64,000 bases of DNA from Helopsaltes ochotensis (Eukaryota; Chordata; Aves; Passeriformes; Locustellidae), in contig VXBM01000137.1 of NCBI GenBank assembly GCA_013400155.1, positions 405,388 to 469,387 of the forward strand, given 5' to 3'. Positions 38,796 to 50,442 of this stretch are shown piece by piece. The notes below the pieces were generated by a model. That model searched no databases. It saw nothing but the letters and a program-made list of their open reading frames with translations, and was not told where the DNA came from. Both the position numbers and the translations under genes were made by a program. How positions within the stretch are numbered: the first letter of the stretch is position 1; every line of letters starts with the position of its first letter.

Positions 38796-41700
38796 GTCAT
38801 CAAGAAATGTGCTGAGGGTGCACTTGTCCCCACTGTCTATGTTAATAAAGATAATAAACAGCATCCATCCCAATAGCATCCCCTGAGGAGTGCCACTCAC
38901 CACTGGTTTCCACTTTGACACTGAGCTATTTGCCACAGTTCTCTGGAGTGTGGCCATCCAGCACTAACCCTCTGAATGATCCACCCATTAAAGCAATGTC
39001 TCTCCAGATTAGAGATGAGGCTGTTGTGTGGGCCAGTGTCAAATGCCCCGCACAAGTCCATGTAGATAACGTCAGTTGCTCTTTTTCAAAAAGACCTGAA
39101 CTTGTGTGGTGCCCTTTGTTTCAAAAATTAATTTTATCCTGTTGAATTGAGAACATCAAAGTCTAAAAATCACTTTTCAAAGAGAAATAATATCGCTGAG
39201 TGGAGACATTAGGTATTGGATAAATATAACTCTTCTGCTAAGAAGTGCATATGCAAAAGCTAGGCATTTTAAGGACTTATGGAATTGTTGTTAACAATAT
39301 TCAGTTTTCCTTAAAAAGAAACTTCATTTCTTGGTAAGCTAGAAATGAAGCAGATTGTCTTAAACAGAAAGCCTGTACTATGGAAGTTACTCATTCTAGA
39401 CTCAGAAGGATTTTATTTTATTAAACTATAATGCAAATGTTTTGAGAGGTGGGTTTTACATCAAACAAGATGCTGTAACACTGTATAGATCCACATCTTT
39501 ATTTCTCCATACTTCCCGTTGTGCTGCAGCAGATTGTCATAGGGATAGAAGACTGGGGACAGAAATCTAAGAGAGCCATGTAAAGAATGGTTTTAATAAT
39601 CCATGCTAATTTTAAGAGGCATGACAAACAACTGATTTAGTATTTTAAATATAAAAAAATCTGTAAGGTAAATGGCTAATACAGTGTGAGATATACTTTT
39701 TAGCCAATCTGCTTAATAGTAATTAAAGTACAATAAGTATTTACAAATTACATTGTTATTACATTGTTTTTTAGATATATTTCATTTAATCATAGCATGC
39801 CAAACCTTTCTTGCAATCAGACAGTACATTGTTCTTCTACTCCTCTTCAAAAACCAAGCTGGTGACAGAATGAGTGTTCCAGTTGAGAGAGGCTGTGCTA
39901 GCATTAACAGCCCCTCTCCAGATTTGTTGCTGATCAGAAATGGCAGTAGTTGTGGCTGTAGAGCATTTCTGAAGGACTGTGGAAACGTGTTCATACCAAT
40001 TATTTCATTGTTCAGCACCCTTAGAGCACAGAGGGTTGTTACGTCCTAAAGTAGAAACAAGTGCCCTGAATTTGTCTGCGTAATTCACCAGACAACTGAG
40101 TGGGCTGGATACTTGTGATGCCTGATCAAATTTCAGCACCAGTAATTACTTGTAAAAGGAAGGGTTTTTTAAAGACATGAAATTTGCAGCTAGCTGCCTA
40201 AATAATTACCATGTTAAACCTTGTCCATGAGCCTCAGCTGATGATGGGAAGCAAAATTCTTATCCCTTTAGTTGGAATGGTTAGTAAGAGTGGTTGGTCT
40301 ATTGTGTAGTTGTCAATCACATTATGATATAAAACTATGGCAAATGTCTGTGAGAAACAGCTGCTATAAGAGAAAAGGTAAAGCATGCTCCTTTATTTCT
40401 GGAGGTTTTGCCTTTGACGTCAGAGGAACTCTCCCAACAATGGCAGGAGAGCATTTTTAACATTCCCCTTATCTGCTGCTCAGTCTCATGCAGCAGGGCA
40501 ATGATGATGCAGCTTTAAAGCTTCCATTCTCTACATTCATCATTGTGCAGAGTCAGGCTTTAAATGCTCTAAGCTGGGGACAGTCAGAAATAATTGTTCA
40601 TATTAACTTTTATTCTAACAAACCATAGGATTTAAGGTTGAATAAACTGGATGTGTCAGTTTTTCTGGTTTTATGAGGTTTTTTTGTGATTAGGATTAAG
40701 TTTTGATGGAAAAGGTTACAGTTTGAAGAAGTGACTAAATTGTCAGATTAAAAGTTTTTAGTGTATGGACATTTTGGCTATACCTATGAATGTTTTGCTT
40801 AAAACTTCGATGTTCTTTCCATTTAGTAGTTTCATGGAATGGGCTTTCCGTTTTCTTCTAGTATTCTGTGATTTTATAATGCTGTTTTCCTATTTAGAAT
40901 AAATAAAAGTTAGATGAAAACAATTACAGAAAGTGTAGAGATCAATTACTTTTTTGTCACCTATTCAAAGAAGTGACAAAAGGGTTTTCTTTTTGAAAAA
41001 TGTGGATGTCTGGATACTAGCAATTACATGAACCAGAGATAGCAACCATTGTTACCATTTCTTTATAGAAATTCAGCTATTTTAAGTTGCCTGTGTGTTA
41101 CTTGAAAATAAAGTAACTGAGAGTAGCCTATTTGACTGCTGAAAAGTCATGAGTCTGCTAAGGGTTAAGAAATTAACAGAAATAAATAATAAATAAAATA
41201 ACAGAAATACTCCTTTACAATAATGGTGACTATCTCTGGTTCTGTTCTCAGGATTTGGGATTAAAGCTTCTTCAGTTGTTTTTGTTGTTGTTGCCGTTTT
41301 GTTTTGTTTTTCCTTGAATGTTGTGGTAAATATGCAAGAGTTTTAATTCTTTGAGGAGTTATTTTGTGAAAACTGGAGTACGTATTATTCCACCTGACGT
41401 CTGCACCTAAAAAATTATGTTGCCATTGCGATTTTCTGTCTACTGCACACAGGGTGCAAATTCCCCTCCTCTCAGTCAGCCAAGACATTCTGTGAATTTG
41501 GCAACTGTAAAGAAAATTGTTAAGAGTTGGGCACATGCTGCAGTAATGTCTTGGAATGAAATAAGTGTTTTTACATCCAATGTTTTTTGGGGTTATTAAT
41601 CTTAGTCTCTGCTAATGGAGTTGTGTTATCAGTGACTAAAAGAGTACTGTTAATATTAATGAGGCTCAAGACATAACAAAAAGGTCTGTGTGACTGACAT

Positions 41701-41806
41701 TGTAAGTATCACCTCCAGAAGAATCACCCTACTAAGATTGCTGTAATAAGCTTCTTAAAAAGTTTCTTCCCCAGAATCCTTTTTCTTTTTTCTTGATGCC
41801 ACATGC

Positions 41807-41825
41807 GAGAGAGAGAGAGAGAGAG
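41807..41825. repeat. (GA)n microsatellite
   Basis: About nine and a half uninterrupted GA units. It is short but likely polymorphic. Confidence 0.95.
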
Positions 41826-44194
41826 CTAAAAAGAGTTTGCAGGTTTAATTCTGTGATTGTGAAGATCAAAGATTTTTAAATTTGTAAAACTTTATTTTGG
41901 CAATGTGTCCTCAGAAGCTGCTAATTCTCTACATATGTGTCTAAAAAATACAGTTCATTTTAGTGTCTTGCTACTGTTTCCAATTTAGTAAAGAAGAAAT
42001 TTGAGGCATTCTGGTCAATTCAATTACTCAGTTCAGTCTCTTCTCTAAATTCAGAGTCAGTTCTAGGGAGCAATAGGACTTACACAAAGCATTTTACTAA
42101 AAGCACACTCATTTATGTTTTAAAATTTTATGTCTTATATGTAATTTAATCAGAGAGGTTAGTAGAGCATTTTGAGTGAGACATACAGTAGTGCATACTT
42201 TCATTTGCTACTTTGTACTTGTAGCAGACTTGATCTTTGATAGGCAATATAGGCACCTGGGTAGTTAAAAACATTTGGCTTTTTTTTGGAACAGATTTTT
42301 TTTTTGGAAATGACAGGATTACGTTTTATATTTTCTTTTACCATACTTGAAAAAATATATATTTTAAGGGGTAAGTCAACACAAGATAAAATTTCCCCTC
42401 TGTGCACTCTCAAGTTACAAATACCCATTCACAGTGATATCTGAAAGCAGAGGAAAAGGGTACCAATCGTCAATATGAGGAAATAAGCCTGTATCAAAAT
42501 CAAATGAACTATATTAACATTATGGGAGATTGCTGAGAAAAAGTAGTTTGACTGTTTAGAGAGTACACCTGGTTGTAGAATAGATTGACCTTGGTTATAC
42601 AAAATGTATCCATGTGATGGAGAGCTGGTTGATGGTAGACAGGTTTTCAAAGTTGAGGTGAAAAAAAGCTTGAATTAGGTTTTTACTACCTTCAAAGGTG
42701 CAATTATCTTCTCTCTAGAAGATGTCTGTTAGGGATTGAAGAAATTCATAATGCCTGAAGTCTAGTTGATGCAACCTGGTTATTGTACTCTGTGGGCATT
42801 AGTGTTGTGTCTGGGCTAAATAATAGTCTGAAGTTATTAAAAACTGGTTAATTCAGTCAGGGATAGAAGGATTAGTCAAAACTGATCTTTTTCAATTTAA
42901 TTCACTTTAGTACCATTGAATTACTGTAAATATTTATTTAATTCCTGCCATATTTCTTACGTTTTGATGAAGTCTTTAAATTATAATTGCAGTTCTCTTA
43001 GCACTTTGTTCCTTTAAAAACAGAAATTGCTGTAAGGAATTAATCCTAACTGAGAATTAGCCAAACAGTGTTAATGATGAAAAGCACAGTAAAAAACCCC
43101 AAAGAATTCATGTAGTTATGGTATACCAAATAGTATGTACTTATACATGTATATGCTTATATATTACCTTAAAGTGCTGCTTTCTTTAGTGTGATTTTAG
43201 AAAGAGTAACTCTCTACTCAGCTGATAATGTGTATTTTGCAATATCATCCCTTGCATTTCCTCAAAGAAGGTGTCTTGATAACATGAATTAGAAAACAAT
43301 TTTCAAGTGTGTGTTCTTCCTATATATGGGTACTTCACTTATTTTCACCACCAGGAGAAGCTTTTTGTTGGTTTTTAAAGTTCTGATCTGGAAATATTTC
43401 TTATCAAATCTCATAAGAATCTAGGAGATGCTTGCTTCCAATCTATCAGAATTGTCGACATGGTAGCATTATGTATATGATGACTTGAGTATATCACCCC
43501 TTGTGATATACTGATATTTGTAAAAAGTTAAAAATTCTTAGACCAACTCTGCATATTTAATGTCATACAGAATAGAAATAATTGAAATATGACATGATGG
43601 AAGCAAGCATAGAGAAACCTCGGGCAGGCATCTGCAGAAAAGATGAGCAAATATAGAAGTTCTTGTTCAGAGGATTTGGGAAAGATTTTGCATTGTATTG
43701 AGAAATTTTACTTTATTCTCTGACGTTCCACCTGGTTTTATAGGATTATTTCCACTTTGTATTATGAAGAAAGAGGGAAATGTCCACATTGCCCTATAAT
43801 TGCAGCATAATGTGTTATGCATGCTGGTCAGGTGAGATTTGCATAATAATGTAATGTCCATTGGTAAATCTGATATTGCTGATTTAATTTTAGAAAGCAG
43901 ATATAAGTATGCTTAAATTTATTGTCACTTTACTGGCACATCTGCCATTTTCATTTCAACAGTATTTTTGTAAAAGTCATTTAGATAATATTGCAGCTGA
44001 GGAAAATGAAGAGAGTATTGTTTCCAGGCGATTTCACTGATGGAACAAAATATGATACCCTGTATGGTATAGCAGCATGCAGAGAACAGAATGTATAGTT
44101 TTCAGATTTAAACTTACTTTTACTTACCATAGTAAAAGACATGTATAGAAACCATTTTTATAAATCTTTTTTTTTTAATCTGTTTTGTTTTCAG

Positions 44195-44223
44195 GCATTG
44201 CTATTTCTGATGAACTCGATAAG
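44195..44223 (+). CDS. C8orf34: C8orf34 homologue, 29-nt coding microexon
   Basis: The microexon lies between the acceptor tgttttcag (preceded by a T-rich tract) and the donor gtaaga at 44224. Entered in phase 1, it completes a serine codon and then reads I-A-I-S-D-E-L-D-K, leaving phase 0. These nine residues match the human protein between the L-S-R-S segment and the R-P-R-V-I-G-E-W segment. The next exon starts in the required phase 0. At 29 nt it is far below usual exon length and is not divisible by three, so skipping it would shift the frame and truncate the protein. It lies between introns of 14.7 and 6.0 kb. Confidence rests on the perfect phase fit and sequence match. Confidence 0.94.
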
Positions 44224-47200
44224 GTAAGACTGATAAAAGATGTGTAATGAACAGTACAAAGAGACAGATGATTATGATAAGGCACATGCCACTGTCCTGG
44301 CATACACACGTCTGCTCTCTTGGGTTCAGAGGAAGTTTGGGTGTGGAAAGCTATATGGGTAAGTACAGTATATGTGGATAAATTAAGAACTTGACCAAGG
44401 ATGGGCTGTCAAGCAGGGGAAAAAAAAGCCACTGAGTTTGAGATTCTTAACGAGACCATGGAAATACTTATGATCTTGACACCATCTTTGCTTAATATGG
44501 TCTGTTGGATTACTTTGTGTACTTTTGGAAACATTTAGCCTTGAATACCTTTTATTCATGAATTTATGAATTCTGCGTTCCCAGATATGATTTGTGAGAA
44601 TATTTAGTTATTATTTTTACTTCCCAGATTTACTCAGGAATGCACAAGGCATAAAGATCAGTTCAGCAAGGATTGCCTCCTTGCTGAATGCAAAAATGGT
44701 CTCTTCTGTTCTAACCATTTTTGATACCTTACAGAGTTAACATGAATTTTCTAGATGTAATAAATTCTACATTGAAAGAGCAATCAAGCTAGGTTTATTA
44801 AGTACTTATGGAAACAGAACCAATTTTTCTTCCCTGTTCTCAGCAGTGAGCAGCAGTGTGCTTCTAGTGCCAAGAAACTTGCATTTTGTTCTTAGTGTCA
44901 GAAACCATTGCTGTTAGGAAAATGAATTCAAAAGGTTTATAAGACACAGGAATGATGCCTAATATAGAACACTTTTTTTTTTTTTAATAACTTCCGTTTC
45001 TGCTAGTAAAATGAAGACACAAATCCTTCTGACACAATGCATATAAAATACCTTCCCTGTGTCCTCCATGGAAGGCCAGTTAGGTAGGACTGATAAATAT
45101 TACCTTGCAGTCAAGTGCATCTGTGGCTGCCATTTTCAGACTATGGCCTAAGTCTTCCCACTGTTTCCATATCTGGGCTCAGAAGTGATGGTAAACGCAG
45201 TTACAAAGTCCTTCCATTAGAACCCTCCCCTTTAGGAATACTTATGAAGAGCTCAATTTCTTATATTTTTGTTGTTGAAAAAACTCAATAAGAAAGTCTT
45301 TGAGTCCGGAAAAAGACAATTTAGCTAGAGCCTGATATCACATACTTTTTACATATCTATTTTAGCAAATAATTTCTGGTTGGTTTGGCTTTCTTTAAAC
45401 TATGATATCTTGCTGTTCGAAAACATTAATGTTTTTTAAATTTAGTTAGTTTTTAAATATAGTTTTTAAATTCGATGTGAAAACTGAGATAGAGAACATA
45501 ACTGGAGAATTTCCACAGGATCCAGCTTGAGTGAAAAGTCAGGGGGGTTTTGTTACTATATACTTTATTTTTTTATAATTTAAAACTGGAGGGTGGGAGG
45601 CTTTTTTAAATTAAACTTTGAAAGTAGGTTATATGCATTCAATTAATAGATTGAATGTTCTTGAAATCAAAAACTATTTGTATCATTATTAAAACTTCAA
45701 ACAATTAAACTCTTTAGCATGCATCATTTGTGCAGTACTGCTCAACAGGATTTCAGCATAAATTTGGAGAAGAGTGATTATCTTCATGATCTTTAGTGAA
45801 CTTCATTTCTATTTCTTGTTTGACCCTTTAAGGACTTTTAATTAATGAAAAATCTAGTGTTAAGAGTATAAGCATGGCCTGGACCATTCTGTGGAATCCT
45901 GCCTTCTAGGAATAATCCCTTACCCAAGCTAATTCCTGATATGTTCTTGTGACTTGTTTCTACATATGTTATTTTTCTTGGGCCAAAATTCGCTAAAGAA
46001 AACCTGATAATAATTGTTTTAACATTAAAGACAATTTGGTTCTATTTCACCTGAATGTATTCACAGGTGATGTTTATTTTTCAGGTATAAAAGTAGTCAA
46101 GTTTTAATTTTTTAATATATGCTAATAGTAGAGCTTCCTTATCTAAACTGTGGCAACACTGAATAATTTTTGAAATCACATTCATCTGTGGTTTGGATTA
46201 ACAGTTTAACTCACCAGGTGCATGTCTTGGGTCTAGAACAGTGTGGCTGAAGTTGGCACTGGATTCTGTTAAAACACCAGCATCAATAGATGTTATGAGA
46301 GGCATATAAAACTCTCCTGTATGCTCTTCCTTGCCTTATTTTCCTGATGAACAGGAATATTTTGTGAAATGAAGACTATGACAGATCCCATAATTATGCT
46401 TATGTTTTGTCTGTGGTTTAGATTATGAACCTAGAGAAAACAGAGAATGAATGTTTATGTTTCTTTATTTTTGTTTCTGATTGTCTTTAAAAAAATATTT
46501 CTCTCTGGCTTCAGCAACTTCTAGTTGCCTTCGTCAGGGGAGTACTTAATCAGCATTGTTGGTTGATGTAACTCCTCCTCCAAGTAGTCCAGGTAATTAG
46601 TTAGTTGCTTAGTTACTCGAGCATTTGGCTTTGGAAAATGGAAATGACTTTTGTGAAAAAGTGTTTAATTTAAATGGATTCTTATCAAATATCTGCTAGC
46701 ATTAGCTTTTTGTCAGTAATAGAGCTTTTGTCCAAGACAGGGATAGAGAAAATATAGACACACAAGGTCAGTCTTTCAGTCAATATAGAATCTTTCAGTT
46801 TGACACAATCTTCTAAAATTTCTGAGTTTACTGGTAACCTTACAAAAAAAGCCAAAAAAAAAGCTAAAATTACTGCAATTAAAATATATTTATTCTAGAG
46901 ATTACCATCTTTTTCATTTACTTCAGACTTGCAGAGCTTGATGTTCTGTCTCTCTTGATGATTCAGCCTCTGTCTCTAGGCCACGGAAGGTATGTAAAGT
47001 CAGGAACTGGCACTGCAAGTACACTTTGTAAGGAAAGAAAATAAGAAGGGATGCCTTGTCAGTCACACATTGTAAAACTAAAATGCAGAGTTAATATAAT
47101 ACAAATTTCTGAACTGACTCACCCTTATTGCCACTGAACAAAAACTGTTGAAGGATTTTAGGACACTGCACACTTCCATGCATAATGTGAAGGGTTTAAT

Positions 47201-50200
47201 GTAAACCAAGAAGAGCTAGGGTGTTTGGCTTTTTTTTTTTTTTTCTGAGATTCACAGAGTTCTAGGTTGAAAAAAAAAACTGGAGAAAAACACGGAAGAG
47301 TGAGACCTGTCATTACATTGTGACATTTGTCTGGAATTTCCAATGATATCTTTCAGTCACTTCAAACACTAATAATGGGACACACTTAAGCATCAGACAT
47401 CTGGAGTTAGACTCAAGTGAAGATCTAAAAATTAATAGTATATTTTGACCCTCAAAATTAAAAAAAACAAACTATGCTGTCTGGGGTATACTGTTTTTTA
47501 TATGTAGTATTCAAAAATGAAAACAGGTTATAATTAATAAAATAGAAGAAACAACTATTCTTAAGTGATACAAACAAACAAAATCCTTCTCATCCCGAAG
47601 TATTTCTCACTATGGAGATTCCCTCAAAATCCATATCAGAAAATAGGAATACTGAGCTTTTTAAATGGTGTGTAAATAAGTAGATACACAAATGTTGTGC
47701 TCTGGGGTAGAGGTTGCATCCAGCAACTGCATCTCAGCCTAATGTGAAGAGGAGAATCAACTGTCTGTCAGTCTTTCCCTTCTTTTCCTTTTCTCCACAT
47801 AAAGGATTTAAATACCTACCTGTGCTGAAAATATTTCTGTGGACACTCGTGTCACTGTCAATCTCTTCTGTTATCTATGGGTGAATATAAATTGGAAATC
47901 AATTAAGATTCTAAAGTTTATGTGAAAAAACCAACCAAAACTATAGAATCTTGTTTGAGAGCTGAATACTTCATCTCAATATTTTGCAGCCTTTGAAATA
48001 GACTGCCAGATAAACATCCTGGTGTTCTGAGTAGAGCCGTTTCTGATTCTCCATTTGGTGTTTTCACTGAGGCTGCCTATAATAGTTAAAAGGAGGACAA
48101 TCAATTAGGTCACTGAAACCATAGCATACAAATCTAACACAGTTCAAAAAGGAAAACAAGGTGATAAAGTGGGCAAAGCGTGACTATGTAATGTAAATTA
48201 TATTTTTGTTAAGTAGAGCATGAAAGTGCTACTTTAGCCCTGAAATGCCTATGAAAGAAATTAGCACAGGAAGGACAGTCACAGAATTCATGTTTTTCTT
48301 ATTCATATGTTGATTTTGCAGTGTGTGGTGTCAGGAAAAACTTATGAGTAAATTTTTAGGTGCCTTGCATTTTTGTTTAAGGGATTGAAAGCTTTTAGCA
48401 AGATTGACAGTGCAAGTTATTCTGACTAACTAGTTCCAGGGAGTTTTTATTAAGTATTAGAAATTATCATAGGGAGAAAGAGATGGGATAAAGTAGCTAG
48501 AATAACGGGAATAAACCTCAGAAAGGGCGAGATTGTTAATATTTAAACTAATGTAAGCACCTTGTGTAATGAAGGCATCATGGGCAGTGAAATAGTATTT
48601 TTCCTAAGCCCACAAGAATTGTCACACCTGTGACAAGTTACACTTGTCAAGTGCCCAGAGGTGACTGTCATTTAGTCTACATTACCTGACTATGCCACAG
48701 CTCCGATTAGATGCACAAAACATGTATTTGTGAGTACATAAAAAAACCCCAACACCAGTGGTTAAGTATCCTAAACCAACTGAAGCCATGGATTCAATTT
48801 TCAGTGGTCCTTGCAGAAAACAAACATTGTGTAAAAGTGAATTAGTCAAGTGATGGACAAATCTAGACAGAGGTATGGGGAGTGGAGTGTGGTAGAGCCC
48901 TCACAGGCACATTGCAGAAAGAAAAACAAAGGAACAAGGGTGAGTGAGTCAGATCCTGGGCCTGGGTTACATTTGACTCTCAAAATAGAGGTTCTTGTGC
49001 TCAGCCAAATTGCAGCATCTAGCCAGAGGAGGGTAAATACATTCATATTGAAAGCACTTTGCAGCCTTTTGCTTTGTTTTTATCTTTTGTTTGTTACTTT
49101 CATTTCACTTGAGGCCTCTACTTCAAACTGCTTTTACTGTATCGGTTTCAATTAGGAAGAAATTTCAGAAGTAGTTTGTTTTTAGGAAGGAGAGAAAATA
49201 TGGTTTCTAGGCTACGTAATCACTGTGCTGTACTTTTTCCAGATGCTTTTTGTTTGGAAAGCATTCTTTTATGACAGGTATATTTATTGAGGCACTAAGT
49301 TAGGTAACAGCCAAGGATTTGCTTTCCTATAATTTTCACTCATTAAATGATTGGAATATATCTCTCCTAATCAGGCACACTGTGTTTGAAATGTCTTTAG
49401 TAGCCTATAAACAGTTTAATTGAAGAAAAATAACTATTCCTATCCCATAATTTAATTTTTTTCTGGTATACAGATGTGTTTTTTAGTTTGACTGTGATGT
49501 TGTACATATCTTTATCTACAACCATTCTAGTAAAGTTGTGAACAGAGATATTCACTGCATCAGAATGCTTTTTCATACAATTTAGGGACAACTTGTTTCT
49601 TTAATCTAAATTCCTAATATAATGGTACAAGTTATTGCTATTGTTTTGAATATGTCAATTACATTTCGCTTGCTTCTTGTAATCCTGTCCAGTTTATTGT
49701 CCTTTAGTAAGTGATTAAAAATAGTTTCAGAAATACATTTTATTCAACTGTTAATACCATTTTCAGAATAGAAAGATATATTTTGTAAAGCCCAGCAGGG
49801 TTATTTTTAAAATGCAAAATGCAGATGTATTTATTAGTTTTGCATTAATTCATAATGCAAATAAGAATGATGCTATTAATCTACAGCAGTCTTTTGGTTG
49901 TTTTTTTTTTTTTTGATACAAATAGCCTTGTGTTCCTTAGCAGAACAGAGGAGATCAGATGCACTGAAGGTTTTAAGAGTTGTGCATTTATTTAAAAAAA
50001 AGTGATTTTTCTACTGTTGCAATAAAAAATAAAAATGAGTGATTTGAGGTATCAGGGCAGCAGAAAAAACCACAATTTTTTCTTGGAATTTTGTTGATGG
50101 GAAACTTTTCATTGGTCCATCATAGTTTCTGGGTATTTTGTAGCCTTCTGAAATGATAATGCAAAGTATTGGTTCTGTACTTTTAATTTTTTTCTTTTCT

Positions 50201-50272
50201 TTCTCTATTTACATCTATGGTTGAGAACAAACAGTGCATAGTTTCTTTTTTATTATTTTTATTTCTCTTCAG
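44224..50272 (+). other. C8orf34: Intron, 6,049 bp
   Basis: A GT-AG intron (gtaaga to tctcttcag). It is largely AT-rich unique sequence with poly-T runs, and no transposon was recognised with confidence. An AT-rich block with a perfect inverted repeat around an octamer-like site is at 49839-49861. Confidence 0.85.
49839..49861. promoter_or_regulatory. Inverted repeat with octamer-like POU sites (candidate)
   Basis: Arms tttgcatta (49839-49847) and taatgcaaa (49853-49861) are exact reverse complements around a 5-base spacer. The right arm continues to give the octamer ATGCAAAT at 49856-49862 (read + strand), and the left arm gives a near-octamer in reverse. Such sites are bound by POU-domain factors in known enhancers. 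Function here is inference from sequence only. Confidence 0.35.
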
Positions 50273-50442
50273 GACACAGCAGGTTTTAACACCCCCCTCC
50301 TCAGACCTCGTGTGATTGGAGAATGGATTGGCCGGGAAGAGAATGATGCAGACCCTCTGGCTGCTGAGATGCTGCAGCCACCAATACCAAGAAATAAAAA
50401 TGAGCAGTGGGACAGTGAGGATAGCAGCAGTCCTGGAGGAAG
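50273..50442 (+). CDS. C8orf34: C8orf34 homologue, internal coding exon
   Basis: The exon runs from the acceptor atttctcttcag to the donor gtgagt at 50443, 170 nt, phase 0 to phase 2. The product reads D-T-A-G-F-N-T-P-L-L-R-P-R, then V-I-G-E-W-I-G-R-E-E-N-D-A-D-P-L-A-A-E-M, then L-Q-P-P-I-P-R-N-K-N-E-Q-W, and ends in an acidic/serine-rich segment. The V-I-G-E-W-I-G-R-E-E block is identical to the human protein as I know it, which marks it as the best conserved core outside the RIIa domain. The first few residues after the microexon and the Ser/Gly-rich end differ more. No named domain is known to me. Confidence 0.95.

Larger units (their letters stand above)
37265..39084 (-). mobile_element. 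CR1 LINE 3' half, antisense, split by an LTR
   Basis: Read on the - strand, this is the 3' part of a CR1 element. It begins 5'-truncated near 39084, runs through the reverse transcriptase region and the 3' UTR, and ends at about 37265 with the ATTCTGTG-type terminus (cacagaatcatggaatgg on +). It is much less decayed than the other copies. The visible RT stretch on the - strand includes S-G-T-P-Q-G, then L-F-I-I-F-I-N and F-L-D-D-T-K, a variant of the F-A-D-D catalytic box. The element is interrupted at 38184-38789 by an LTR and carries a 37-bp triplication at 38046-38156. No full ORF1 or ORF2 remains, so it cannot move on its own. Confidence 0.93.
29502..44194 (+). other. C8orf34: Intron, 14,693 bp
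   Basis: A GT-AG intron (gtaagt to tgttttcag). It holds an ancient L3/CR1-like LINE (about 30960-32150), a short antisense CR1 tail (about 34160), the nested CR1/LTR block at 37265-39084, a (GA)n run and an octamer-bearing AT-rich block near 43.8 kb. No other coding exon could be supported. Confidence 0.85.

Noticed and set aside
37355..38957. Cluster of overlapping open frames on both strands, up to 146 codons
   Set aside because: They belong to the CR1, the 37-bp triplication and the LTR. The longest - strand frame runs from CR1 reverse transcriptase straight into the LTR and is a chimera of the insertion.
40820..40880. Possible CR1 3' end (gggctttccgttttcttctagtattctgtgattttat)
   Set aside because: Only the last 40 bases resemble a CR1 terminus and nothing upstream supports it, so the similarity may be chance.
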